Assembly (NCBI GenBank): GCA_002342805.1
Contig: DDQW01000068.1
Coordinates: forward strand, 124,001 to 188,000
From: Clostridiales bacterium UBA2432
GTDB taxonomy: Bacteria; Bacillota; Clostridia; Lachnospirales; Vallitaleaceae
Reading direction: 5' to 3'
Length of the DNA: 64,000 bases
Shown here: positions 20,811 to 29,881 of the stretch, piece by piece
Layout: every line of letters begins with the position of its first letter
How positions within the stretch are numbered: position 1 is the first letter of the stretch
The notes under the pieces: generated by a model
Told to the model about the DNA's origin: nothing
What the model saw: the letters and a program-made list of their open reading frames with translations, nothing else
Database searches by the model: none
Translations under genes and position numbers: made by a program

Positions 20811-20842
20811 GAAAAGGAGACTGTGAAAATGGTCTCCTTTTC
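20811..20842 (+). terminator. Hairpin (attenuator) between binding-protein and permease genes
   Basis: An 11-bp perfect inverted repeat (GAAAAGGAGAC / GTCTCCTTTTC) with a short loop. The right arm supplies a partial T-run. It probably allows partial read-through, raising binding-protein mRNA above permease mRNA. Confidence 0.65.
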
Positions 20843-20910
20843 ATAAACACTATACTATATGAACTAGGATAGTGAAAATGAAATTATTTAACAAATATAA
20901 GGAGTGTCCA

Positions 20911-21801
20911 ATGAAACTATTTAAACAAGTTAAAATCAGTAAAACCGGATTAGCCTTTCTTTTGCCTGCTGTATTATTTATTATAGCATTTTCGGTTGTT
21001 CCTTTGATATGGTCCTTTATTCTCGCCTTTCAAAGTTGGGATGGATTTGGTACACCAGAATACGTGGGACTTAGTAATTTTAAGTATACTTTTGGTGATA
21101 AAGTTGCAATGAAATCATTATATAACTCAGTCTACTATGCTTTGGCATCTACAGCAGGATCAGTTATTCTTGGTTTGTTTTTTGCCTCGTTGCTTATTAA
21201 AGTTAATGGCAGAGAAGGGTCGGTAATTAGAATGATTCTCTATAGCCCAGCCTTGTTACCTATTGCAGTTGTTGGTTTAATGTTTACCTTTTTTTATAAT
21301 CCGACTGTAGGTCTTGTTAATCAACTTTTGACTGTAGTTGGTTTAGAAAGCTGGACGAAAGTATGGCTACAAGATTCTAAAACAGCCATGAATGCAATAG
21401 TTGTGGCAGCTATATGGAAGAATATAGGAGCTAATATGATATTGTGTTATGCTGCAATGCAATCAATTCCAAATTCTTTATATGAGGCAAGTATTGTGGA
21501 TGGAGCAGGCTTTTGGAAACAGATGTTTAAAATTACCTATCCTCTTATTAAACCTATGATACTTCTGACTACCATTAATACATTAGGACGACAGTATAAA
21601 TCATATGGATTAATCTATACCATGACAAATGGTGGACCGGGAACGCTAACTACAACAGTACCAATTACAATGATAAAAACAGCTTTTGGTTGGGGTTATA
21701 TGGGAAAGGCTGCTGCTATGGGCCTAATACTGACTGTTGTTGTTGCAATAAGTATATTAATAACAAAATACGTTCTGAGAGGAGAAGATTATGAATATTA
21801 G
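20911..21801 (+). CDS. ABC transporter permease, MalF-like (CUT1)
   Basis: Membrane subunit of the second CUT1 importer: 296 residues, first hydrophobic segment near residues 16-37, and EAA loop YEASIVDGAGFWKQMF. The start at 20911 follows AAGGAG; an upstream in-frame ATG at 20872 would add 13 residues and lacks a ribosome site. It overlaps the next permease gene by 11 bp. No ATPase gene accompanies it. Confidence 0.93.
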   Translation: MKLFKQVKISKTGLAFLLPAVLFIIAFSVVPLIWSFILAFQSWDGFGTPEYVGLSNFKYTFGDKVAMKSLYNSVYYALASTAGSVILGLFFASLLIKVNGREGSVIRMILYSPALLPIAVVGLMFTFFYNPTVGLVNQLLTVVGLESWTKVWLQDSKTAMNAIVVAAIWKNIGANMILCYAAMQSIPNSLYEASIVDGAGFWKQMFKITYPLIKPMILLTTINTLGRQYKSYGLIYTMTNGGPGTLTTTVPITMIKTAFGWGYMGKAAAMGLILTVVVAISILITKYVLRGEDYEY

Positions 21802-22636
21802 CCGTTTAGAAATAAAAGAGTTAGTTCAAAAGTGGATTATGCGCATTATTTTGATTGTTGCTGCTTTGGCGACTATTTATCCTTTTTATTTCGTAGTACT
21901 AACATCTTTAAAATCATCTCAAGACTTCTATAAAAATATTTGGGGACTTCCTCAAAAGCTTGAGTGGGCAAACTACTATTATGCATGGAATGTTGCAGAA
22001 ATAGGCAAACATTTTTTTACTTCAATTACTGTAGTTACCATAACAGTTGTTGTAACAATTATCGTGTCATCTATTGCTGGTTATGCCCTAGCAAAACTTG
22101 ACGTTCCGGGAGCAGATACTATTCTAATCGTTATGTTCTTACTATCTATGTTACCATCTGAAGCAATTATATTACCTATGTATGTAAGTATTGCTAAACT
22201 TGGTTTTACAGGTACCTATGCAGCATTAATATTGCCATATATAGGTTGGGGAATACCTTTAACAGTTTATATTTTTAGAAATTTCTTTGCTACTATATCA
22301 GGCGAGATTATTGAAGCAGCAAGGGTGGATGGTGCCTCAGAATTACGAACTTATTTTTCAATTGTAATGCCAATGATGTTACCTGCTACAGCAACAAACG
22401 TAATCTTTTTATTTCTCGGTTGGTGGGGAGAAATGATGTGGGCATCGGTTGAATTATCAACTGCTTCAATTAAAACCTTACCATTAGGTATTACTGCTTT
22501 TATACAATCAGCAGGTACTGCGTGGGGTCCGTTATCAGCGGCTTCTTGTATTGTCTTAATTCCAGTTGTGTTTGTATTTATGTTCTCACAAAAATATTTT
22601 GTCTCTGGTTTAAGTAGTGGAGGAGTAAAAGGATAG
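21791..22636 (+). CDS. ABC transporter permease, MalG-like (CUT1)
   Basis: Second permease, 281 residues, with about six membrane segments, EAA loop IEAARVDGASELRTYF and the family ending KYFVSGLSSGGVKG. Its GAGGAGA ribosome site lies inside the first permease gene. The GH95 gene follows after 56 bp in the same operon, supporting import of fucosylated oligosaccharides. Confidence 0.93.
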   Translation: MNISRLEIKELVQKWIMRIILIVAALATIYPFYFVVLTSLKSSQDFYKNIWGLPQKLEWANYYYAWNVAEIGKHFFTSITVVTITVVVTIIVSSIAGYALAKLDVPGADTILIVMFLLSMLPSEAIILPMYVSIAKLGFTGTYAALILPYIGWGIPLTVYIFRNFFATISGEIIEAARVDGASELRTYFSIVMPMMLPATATNVIFLFLGWWGEMMWASVELSTASIKTLPLGITAFIQSAGTAWGPLSAASCIVLIPVVFVFMFSQKYFVSGLSSGGVKG

Positions 22637-22692
22637 GCCAAGCCTATTAAATTTGCCTTAATAAAATTATATTTAAAGGAGACAAGGTTCAT

Positions 22693-25011
22693 ATGAATAA
22701 TTACGGATTAAATTATCATACATTTGCAAAAGATTGGAATGGAGCCATGCCAATAGGGAATGGTCATATTGGCGCAATGGTTCATGGTGGGACCTATAAA
22801 GAAATACTAAGTCTTAATGATGATACATTATGGTCGGGCTATAAAAGAGATTGTTTTATTCCTGACTTTAGAAAGAATTTAGATGAAGTAAGAGCATTGA
22901 TGCTTGATGGCAAAAGATTTGAAGCCCAAGAAATAATTGAGACTAAAATGCTTGGAAGATTTACCCAAGTATATTTACCTCTAGGTGATATTGAAATTGA
23001 CTTTAGCAAAGGTGAAATAAGTGATTATAAAAGAGAACTTGATTTCTCCACTGGAATTGTTAATATTTCTTATAAGAAAGATGATAAAAAATATAATGTT
23101 TCATCTTTTTGCTCTTATCCAAATGATGTGATGGTTTACAAGATTAGCAGTGAAGAAAGGTTTTCTCTTTCACTAAATATGAAGAGTCAACTTAAAAGCC
23201 ATGTAGAATATGGTGAAAACAGTTTATCCTTAATGGGTTCAGCACCAAGCGATATAATCATTGGGGATGTATATAAATTTAATGACTATGGAAATACAAT
23301 CAGTTATGAGGAAGAAGATAAAAGTATTAAGTTTACAGGCAAAGCGAAAGTAGATACAGATGGTTTATGTGATTTTAGTGATGGATTAAAGATTACTAAT
23401 TGCACATATGCTACTTTGTTCTATAGTTCTGCTACATCTTTTACTCAAACTGATATTCATAAATATTGTGATGAAACTTTAGAGAAAGCAATCAATACTG
23501 GCTACATTAAGTTAAAAGAGTTGCATCAATTAGATTTTTCTCAATTATATAATAGTTTAGATGTAGAACTTGGAAATAGTGAAGGGTCAACTACAGAAAT
23601 TTTTGATCAAGTGAAAAAAGGAGTCTTTAATGGATATGCTATTGCAACTTTGTTCCAATATGGGCGATATTTACTAATTTCAAGTTCAAGAGAGGGTACA
23701 CAAGCTGCTAATCTTCAAGGCATTTGGAATAACAAATTGATACCACCATGGTGGTGTAATTATACTTTGAATATTAATCTGCAGATGAATTATTGGGCTG
23801 CAGAACGAAGTAACTTGAGCCAGTGTACAATCCCATTATTTGATTTTATAAAAAGATTGTCAGAAAGTGGAAAGGTTACAGCCAAAGAAATCTACCATAT
23901 GAATGGATTTGTAGTACATCATCAAACTGATCTTTGGGCACATACAACACCAGTTGGTTTTACTGATAAAAGGGAAAAAGATAGTGCTAGCTGGGCAATG
24001 TGGAATATGTCAGGCCCTTGGTTATGTTTGCATTTGTTTGAGCACCAACGGTTTGTTAATGATGAATCATTTTTACGTGAATTTACATATCCAATATTTA
24101 AGGAGTGTGCAGAATTCTTATATGATTTATTAATTGAAGTCAAGGGAAAATTTGAGAACATACCATCAACTTCACCAGAGAATTTATATTATGATGAATT
24201 AGGTAGAAGAATCTCTGTTTGTAACACATCAGCTATGGATATTGGGATATTAAGGGAATTCTTTAAAGCATTTAGAGATATATGTTATATAGTTAAAGAC
24301 GAGAAAAATGCAAGTAAAGCAAAGACTATTCTAGAAAATCTTAAAAGGTACCAAGTCTATGATAATAAATTGCTTGAATGGGATAAAAATCTTCAGCAAA
24401 CTGAAGCAGGTCATAGACATTATTCTATGTTGTTTGGTTTATACCCTTATGGACACTTACTTGAAGAGCATGAGGAAATAGCAAAAAATACATTAGAATA
24501 TCGTATGGAAAATGGAAGTGGTCAAACAGGGTGGAGCACATCATTAACAATAGCTTTATTAGCGAGGTTAAAAGATAAAAATAAAGTTAAACATTACTTA
24601 TCAAGATTAATTCAAGATAATTTCCGTGAAAATCTCTTAGCCGGAGAAAAATACAATAATTATTTTCAGATTGATGCTAATTTTGGTATTACAGCAGCTC
24701 TGTGTGAAATTTTAATACAGGATTATGATGGATTAGTCAGATTACTTCCAGCTCTTCCTTCAGAGTTAAGTTCAGGTAAAATTAGAGGATTTAAGCTTAA
24801 AGGTGGACATACAATAAGCTTCTCTTGGGAAGAAGGTAAGTTGTTAGAGATTATACTTCTTGCAGGGTTTGAGAAGACAATAGTCTTCGACTTGAAAAAT
24901 GTAACAGTAACAAGCAGTAAAAAAATAATCAAAATTAATGACAATGATTTTAATGCTACTATTGATTTGCTAGAAGGAAAAGAGTATATAATTCTTGGGG
25001 ATTTACCCTAA
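22693..25011 (+). CDS. GH95 family alpha-L-fucosidase, second copy
   Basis: Intracellular GH95 enzyme, 772 residues, diverged from the one at 13627. Active-site residues are in place: Asn360 and Asn362 in NINLQMNYW, Glu496 in STSPEN and Asp661 in FQIDANFG. The N-terminal signature is GAMPIGNGHIGAMVHGG and NDDTLWSG. There is no signal peptide. It is co-transcribed with the second CUT1 importer and a downstream sulfatase (41 bp gap), so the two enzymes probably act on the same imported sulfated fuco-oligosaccharide. Differences from the first copy may reflect another linkage or sulfation pattern. Confidence 0.94.
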   Translation: MNNYGLNYHTFAKDWNGAMPIGNGHIGAMVHGGTYKEILSLNDDTLWSGYKRDCFIPDFRKNLDEVRALMLDGKRFEAQEIIETKMLGRFTQVYLPLGDIEIDFSKGEISDYKRELDFSTGIVNISYKKDDKKYNVSSFCSYPNDVMVYKISSEERFSLSLNMKSQLKSHVEYGENSLSLMGSAPSDIIIGDVYKFNDYGNTISYEEEDKSIKFTGKAKVDTDGLCDFSDGLKITNCTYATLFYSSATSFTQTDIHKYCDETLEKAINTGYIKLKELHQLDFSQLYNSLDVELGNSEGSTTEIFDQVKKGVFNGYAIATLFQYGRYLLISSSREGTQAANLQGIWNNKLIPPWWCNYTLNINLQMNYWAAERSNLSQCTIPLFDFIKRLSESGKVTAKEIYHMNGFVVHHQTDLWAHTTPVGFTDKREKDSASWAMWNMSGPWLCLHLFEHQRFVNDESFLREFTYPIFKECAEFLYDLLIEVKGKFENIPSTSPENLYYDELGRRISVCNTSAMDIGILREFFKAFRDICYIVKDEKNASKAKTILENLKRYQVYDNKLLEWDKNLQQTEAGHRHYSMLFGLYPYGHLLEEHEEIAKNTLEYRMENGSGQTGWSTSLTIALLARLKDKNKVKHYLSRLIQDNFRENLLAGEKYNNYFQIDANFGITAALCEILIQDYDGLVRLLPALPSELSSGKIRGFKLKGGHTISFSWEEGKLLEIILLAGFEKTIVFDLKNVTVTSSKKIIKINDNDFNATIDLLEGKEYIILGDLP

Positions 25012-25052
25012 AATCATTGAGATTGAGATAAAATAAGACTAGGAGGTACAAA

Positions 25053-26522
25053 ATGAAAAAACCAAACATTATTTATATTTTAGCAGATGACATGGGCTAT
25101 GGGGATATATCTCACCTGAATGAAAAAGCAGGGTTTAAAACTCCTTACCTAGATCAAATGTGTGAAGAAGGGTTACATTTTACAGATGGACATGCATCAT
25201 CTGCAGTATGTACACCATCTCGTTATAGTATTCTTACAGGACGCTATAATTTTAGAAGTATGTTAAAAGAACAGGTTCTTTTTGGTTTTGACAAACCTTT
25301 AATTGAAGAAGGTAGGAAAACAATAGCAGACTATTTAAAAGAAAAAGAATATAGAACGGCCTGTATTGGTAAATGGCATCTTGGTTTTGAATGGTCATTA
25401 AAGGACAGTTTAGATTCAGAAAGCATTGATTATACAAAACCTTTAATTAATACACCAGTAGATAATGGCTTTGATTATTTTTATGGAATATCAGGATCTC
25501 TTGATATGCCTCCATATGTTTATGTTGAAAACCGCCAGGTGACAGCAGTACCTGATCGCATTGTATCCTCTGGTGAAAATACAGTTACACCACTATATAA
25601 AAAGTTTTTCAGAACGGGTGTAACTGGCGCAGATTTTGTTCATGAAGATGTACTGCCTAATTTTACGGATAGAGTTCTTGATAAAATAGAAGAATACAAA
25701 GATGAACCTTTTTTTATCTATTTCCCTTTAACTGCGCCTCATACGCCGATACTACCAACTAAAGCTTTTCAAGGAAAATCAGAAACCACTGAATATGGAG
25801 ATTTTGTGTTAATGTGTGACGATATAGTAGGTCAAGTAAATGAAAAAGTAAAAGCATTAGGACTTGAAGAAAATACTATTGTCATTTTCACAAGTGATAA
25901 TGGCTGTTCTCCAATGGCAAATTTTCCTGAATTATCCCAATATGGTCATAACCCAAGTTATATCTTTAGAGGTACAAAAGCAGATATATATGAAGGCGGT
26001 CATAGAGTACCTTTGATTATAAAATGGCCAGAATCAATTAAAGCGGGAAGTCGCTCAGATGAACCTGTATGTCTGACGGATTTTTATGCTACAATTGTAG
26101 ATATTTTTAATGATGAAATAGAAAGTAATGTTGCGGAGGATAGTGTAAGTAACTTGCCGATATGGTTAGATAAGAGGAATGGTGAACCAGTAAGAGAAGC
26201 TTTGGTACATCATTCAATTAATGGTTCTTTTTCCATTCGTAAGGGTAAGTGGAAGCTTGAAATGTGTCCTGATTCTGGTGGATGGTCATTACCTTTACCT
26301 GGTACAATGCCTGAGAATGCCCCCAAAATCCAACTTTATGATATGGAAGAAGATGTTAGAGAACAATACAATATATATAAGCTACATCCAGAAGTCGTAA
26401 AGGACCTAAAAGAGCTGTTGATTAAGTATATCGTTGATGGTCGTAGTACACCTGGTCCAAAACAAAAGAATACAGGCGTAGAGCGTTGGGAACAGATTAT
26501 GTGGATAGATGATAGCTTTTAG
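25053..26522 (+). CDS. Sulfatase (formylglycine-dependent, arylsulfatase-like)
   Basis: S1 sulfatase of 489 residues with the metal-site segment ILADDMGYGD, maturation motif CTPSR (Cys53), TGKWHLG-like GKWHLGFEW, and TSDNGCSP. There is no signal peptide, so it is cytoplasmic. AGGAGG precedes the ATG. Last gene of the importer-GH95-sulfatase operon. A sugar sulfatase acting on sulfated fucose or galactose residues is likely, but the subfamily was not determined. Confidence 0.94.
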   Translation: MKKPNIIYILADDMGYGDISHLNEKAGFKTPYLDQMCEEGLHFTDGHASSAVCTPSRYSILTGRYNFRSMLKEQVLFGFDKPLIEEGRKTIADYLKEKEYRTACIGKWHLGFEWSLKDSLDSESIDYTKPLINTPVDNGFDYFYGISGSLDMPPYVYVENRQVTAVPDRIVSSGENTVTPLYKKFFRTGVTGADFVHEDVLPNFTDRVLDKIEEYKDEPFFIYFPLTAPHTPILPTKAFQGKSETTEYGDFVLMCDDIVGQVNEKVKALGLEENTIVIFTSDNGCSPMANFPELSQYGHNPSYIFRGTKADIYEGGHRVPLIIKWPESIKAGSRSDEPVCLTDFYATIVDIFNDEIESNVAEDSVSNLPIWLDKRNGEPVREALVHHSINGSFSIRKGKWKLEMCPDSGGWSLPLPGTMPENAPKIQLYDMEEDVREQYNIYKLHPEVVKDLKELLIKYIVDGRSTPGPKQKNTGVERWEQIMWIDDSF

Positions 26523-26535
26523 AATGGGTAGATTA

Positions 26536-26900
26536 TAAAAGCTATTCCACCAGTTTTCCAATTCTTTTTTATGGACAAACGGATAGGTGTTTGCAATATC
26601 GTATCATATAAATGCCCGATCAGGATATATATTTATTGGTGATATACTTTCAAATTTCTTGCTTTCATCAATAATAACATCACAATAAAAATAAGCTTTC
26701 GGATGACTTTTATGAAGGACCAATTGAAGGCCTTCACTATAACCTTGAATAAGTGATAAAGGAGTTTTTAGTTTGTGAGATACATTATTGAGAAGTAGTT
26801 TTTTTGTTGGTCAATGCGTATGCGTTCGACAATCTCTTTTTCTAGTTCGCTATTTGCCTGATTTAAATGAGCTATGCTTTTTTCAAAGCATAGCTCATTT
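26536..26900 (-). pseudogene. Deleted copy of the histidine kinase at 43536-45032
   Basis: Nearly identical nucleotide blocks match the intact kinase gene about 17 kb away: 26536-26620 matches roughly 43686-43772, a short block near 26625-26655 matches roughly 43885-43915, and 26660-26900 matches roughly 44085-44330. The segments between them, including much of the ATPase domain, are missing. The histidine-box context has changed from HELK to HKLK, and a frameshift ends the frame soon after the RIDQQ region. It cannot encode a kinase. Block limits are estimated by eye. Confidence 0.85.
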
Positions 26901-27012
26901 GAATATCTCGTCTCGAAAAGTCTGCTTTCACGGGAATTATCGACAACACTCACGTAGATCATACTATGAAAAAAAACATGGATCCATTACACATTCGAGT
27001 GTCAATGAATTC

Positions 27013-27131
27013 AAAAACGTGTATATGTGCGGTAATCCAACCGGGGCTTTTCATATCCGTAATAGCAAGCGTTCTACCCGCCTAATCGACTTCAAGTAAT
27101 TCCCCAGGTTTACATATGATTCGTATGGTTG
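27013..27131 (-). pseudogene. Fragment of IS21-type transposase (istA)
   Basis: The minus strand reads IRIICKPGELLEVD, stop, AGRTLAITDM. This matches the start of the IstA catalytic core, which in this family reads approximately KPGE..EVDWAG. The Trp codon TGG of the VDWAG motif is TAG here. Only about 40 codons are recognisable and no IS ends were found. The short stretch between this scrap and the kinase remnant (26901-27012) holds nothing I recognise. Confidence 0.6.
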
Positions 27132-27249
27132 TTTTTTTACATACAAAGTTTCTATAGTACTACCAAAGACATATTGTGAAATTGCGTATAATATTGTATA
27201 TATTAGATTAATAATAAAAACACCCACCTAATAGAAGAATTGCCTCATT

Positions 27250-27264
27250 GTAATCGGTTACTAT
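27250..27264. promoter_or_regulatory. LacI-type operator before CUT2 importer
   Basis: GTAATCGGTTACTAT, an imperfect palindrome around a central CG. It differs at only two positions from the 15-mer in front of fucI (57008-57022) and at three from the one in front of the second lacI gene (55943-55957). It lies 62 bp before the ATPase start and falls between TTGCCT (27240) and TATAAA (27262), a possible -35/-10 pair, so binding should repress. Confidence 0.65.
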
Positions 27265-27326
27265 AAAAGTTAATATATAAGCATAACATTTATTAGTGAT
27301 TAAATACTGATTAATGAGGTGATTAA

Positions 27327-28844
27327 ATGGAATATATATTAAAAATGGAAAATATAACAAAGTCGTTTCCGGGAGTCAAAGCTTTAGACTCAGTTACGAT
27401 GAAAATCAGAGCTGGAAAAGTTCATGCATTAATTGGTGAGAATGGTGCAGGAAAATCCACTCTTATGAAAATACTAACAGGCATACACTCTCATGATAGC
27501 GGTACAATAACATATAAGGATCAGGTTATAGTTCCAATGAATCCTAAAGAGATGTCTGTAAGAGGAATTAGTATTATTCACCAGGAGTTCAACCTTTTAC
27601 CGGACCTAACTGTTGCAGAAAATATTTATGTAACAAGAGAACCCAAGCTTTTTGGAAATATGGTTGTTGATGATAAAAAAATGGTTAAGAACGCCAAGAA
27701 ATTATTGGGTAGCCTAGGTCTAAACTTAGATCCAACTGCAATCGTTGAAACCTTAAGTGTAGCTGAAAAACAAATGGTTGAAATCGCAAAAGCCTTGGTA
27801 GTTGATTCTGATATATTGGTTTTAGATGAACCAACATCTGCATTGGCAGAAAATGAAGTTCAAAAACTATTCGAAATAATTAGAGATCTAAAAAGGAAAG
27901 GAGTTGCCATTATCTATATTTCCCACAGACTAGAAGAGTTTGACCATATAGTAGATGAAGTTACAGTATTGAGAGATGGAACTTTTGTTTCAACAAAAGA
28001 GTGGTCAAAAACGACAATAGCTGAGATGATATGCGATATGGTAGGGAGAAAACTTGATGAACAGTATCCTGAAAGAAAAAATGAAATTGGAGAGATTGTT
28101 TTTGAAGCAAAACATGTCAACAGGGGAAGTAAGGTTCAAGATATTTCATTACATGTTAGAAAAGGTGAAGTTATTGGTATAGCAGGTTTAATGGGAGCAG
28201 GGCGAAGTGAATTTGCTAGGGCGGTTTTTGGGGCTGATAAGATGACTTCCGGAACAATTATTGTTGATGGAAAAAAGATTAATCCTAAATCACCAAATAC
28301 TGCAATTAAAAATGGTATTGCATATTTAACAGAAGATAGAAAAACAGATGGGTTGTTCTTAGACCTGGAAGTTGATACAAATATTTTGGCAGGCAATCTA
28401 CATCAGAATACAACCTTTGGATTAGTAGATGATAGAGAGCTAAACAAGAAAGTGAAAAATATCATAAAAAGTATGAATATTAAAACCCCATCAAATAAAC
28501 AGTTGTGTAAGTTTCTTAGTGGTGGTAATCAACAGAAAGTTTTAATAGGAAGATGGATTATGAAAAATGCACATGTATATATTTTTGATGAACCGACAAG
28601 GGGAATTGATGTAGGTGCTAAATATGAAGTATATACTCTGATGAATAAACTTGCAAGTGCAGGTGCAGGAATAATTATGATTTCATCAGAAATGCCTGAA
28701 ATAATGGGTATGAGTGACAGGATATATGTCCTCAGTGAAGGTGTATTAATGGGTGAAATGAGCTCAATGAAAGCTTCCCAAGAGATGATCATGCATTTAG
28801 CTTCAGGATTTGAAAAAAAGAAAGGTGAGGTAATCAATGGATAA
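27327..28844 (+). CDS. Sugar ABC transporter ATPase, RbsA/MglA type (CUT2)
   Basis: Tandem-domain ATPase powering a CUT2 monosaccharide importer, 505 residues. The first domain is complete: Walker A GENGAGKST, signature-like LSVAEKQMVEIAKA and Walker B DILVLDEPTSAL. The second has the usual RbsA-type altered Walker A (GLMGAGRSEFA), LSGGNQQKV and FDEPTRGIDV. GAGGTG precedes the ATG. It overlaps the permease gene by 8 bp and heads a three-gene importer operon. The operator upstream suggests control by the fucose LacI regulator, so L-fucose or a related deoxysugar is a likely substrate (inference). Confidence 0.95.
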   Translation: MEYILKMENITKSFPGVKALDSVTMKIRAGKVHALIGENGAGKSTLMKILTGIHSHDSGTITYKDQVIVPMNPKEMSVRGISIIHQEFNLLPDLTVAENIYVTREPKLFGNMVVDDKKMVKNAKKLLGSLGLNLDPTAIVETLSVAEKQMVEIAKALVVDSDILVLDEPTSALAENEVQKLFEIIRDLKRKGVAIIYISHRLEEFDHIVDEVTVLRDGTFVSTKEWSKTTIAEMICDMVGRKLDEQYPERKNEIGEIVFEAKHVNRGSKVQDISLHVRKGEVIGIAGLMGAGRSEFARAVFGADKMTSGTIIVDGKKINPKSPNTAIKNGIAYLTEDRKTDGLFLDLEVDTNILAGNLHQNTTFGLVDDRELNKKVKNIIKSMNIKTPSNKQLCKFLSGGNQQKVLIGRWIMKNAHVYIFDEPTRGIDVGAKYEVYTLMNKLASAGAGIIMISSEMPEIMGMSDRIYVLSEGVLMGEMSSMKASQEMIMHLASGFEKKKGEVING

Positions 28845-29847
28845 TGGAGAATCGATAAATACGAAACCAATAACGATGAAAGACTTGATGGGTAAAGCCA
28901 ACAAATTAAATAACGATACAAAACAAAAACTGACTGTTGCTCTAGCTTTGGTTATATTATGTATATTTTTTTCACTCTCTAGTGAATATTTCTTTAATAT
29001 CGATAACTTTACAACTATTGCTATTCAAACTGCCATAACAGCTATAACAGCATATGGTATGACCTATGTTATCATATCTAAGGCTGTAGACTTGTCTATC
29101 GGGTCGACTTTGGCTTTGTCAACTGTAATTGTTGCCATGATGTTAAATGCCGGTGCACCTCTTCCGGTGGCAATTGTTGTAACTATGTTATCAGGTTGTA
29201 TGATTGGTGCAATCAATGGTGTTTTTGTTTCAAAAATGAAGTTACCTCCTTTTGTAGCAACCTTAGGTTCTCAAATGGCTATTCGCGGTTTTGTTATGGT
29301 GGTTACAGATGCTAGACCCGTTTACATAACAGGAAATAAATCTTTTCAAATGATTTTTCAAGGCAAGCTATTCGGAATACCCTTACCGGTTGTATATTTA
29401 GTTGTATTTGGAATCATATCTTCCTTCATTTTAAGAAAAATGGTTGTGGGACGTCAGATATTTGCAGTAGGTAGTAATGAAGAAGCGGCTAGGCTTTCGG
29501 GAATTAAGACAGACAATATCCGTATATTTGCATATCTTTTTAGTGGTTTAATGGCGGCAATTGCAGGAATCATTATGACGGCAAGAATCAACTCAGGACA
29601 ACCGACAATAGGAGTTGCTTATGAAGCAAACGCAATTGCAGCAGCTGTTATTGGTGGAGCATCTATGGCAGGTGGACATGGTTCAATTAGTGGTACAATT
29701 CTAGGCGCTTTTATTATGAGCGTTTTGATGAGTGGTCTGAATTTACTGAATGTTTCACAAAACTGGCAATTGTTTGCAACCGGACTGGTTATGATTTTTG
29801 CAGTATATCTTGATAAGATAAGAAGAGAAAGAGGTACAAAAAAATAA
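28837..29847 (+). CDS. Sugar ABC transporter permease, RbsC type (CUT2)
   Basis: Membrane channel of the CUT2 importer, 336 residues, with 8-10 hydrophobic segments from about residue 30 on. Family marks are AVDLSIGSTLALS, LPPFVATLGSQMAIRG, the motif AVGSNEEAARLSGI and GGASMAGGHGSISGT. Its start lies within the ATPase gene (8-bp overlap) behind GGTGAGG. One permease gene is expected in this class because the protein forms a homodimer. Confidence 0.95.
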   Translation: MDNGESINTKPITMKDLMGKANKLNNDTKQKLTVALALVILCIFFSLSSEYFFNIDNFTTIAIQTAITAITAYGMTYVIISKAVDLSIGSTLALSTVIVAMMLNAGAPLPVAIVVTMLSGCMIGAINGVFVSKMKLPPFVATLGSQMAIRGFVMVVTDARPVYITGNKSFQMIFQGKLFGIPLPVVYLVVFGIISSFILRKMVVGRQIFAVGSNEEAARLSGIKTDNIRIFAYLFSGLMAAIAGIIMTARINSGQPTIGVAYEANAIAAAVIGGASMAGGHGSISGTILGAFIMSVLMSGLNLLNVSQNWQLFATGLVMIFAVYLDKIRRERGTKK

Positions 29848-29881
29848 CAACATTTTATTAAAAATATTAAGGAGGAAAAGA

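Noticed and set aside
22351..22692. 113-codon minus-strand frame opposite the MalG-like permease
   Set aside because: Opposite a clear permease gene; composition is that of an antisense shadow.
26788..27099. 103-codon plus-strand frame between the 25053 sulfatase and the CUT2 importer
   Set aside because: The DNA is explained by minus-strand remnants of a kinase gene and an IS21 transposase; no ribosome site.
28136..28921. Long minus-strand open frames opposite the CUT2 ATPase and permease genes
   Set aside because: They lie opposite strongly conserved coding sequence, have no ribosome sites and resemble no protein family.
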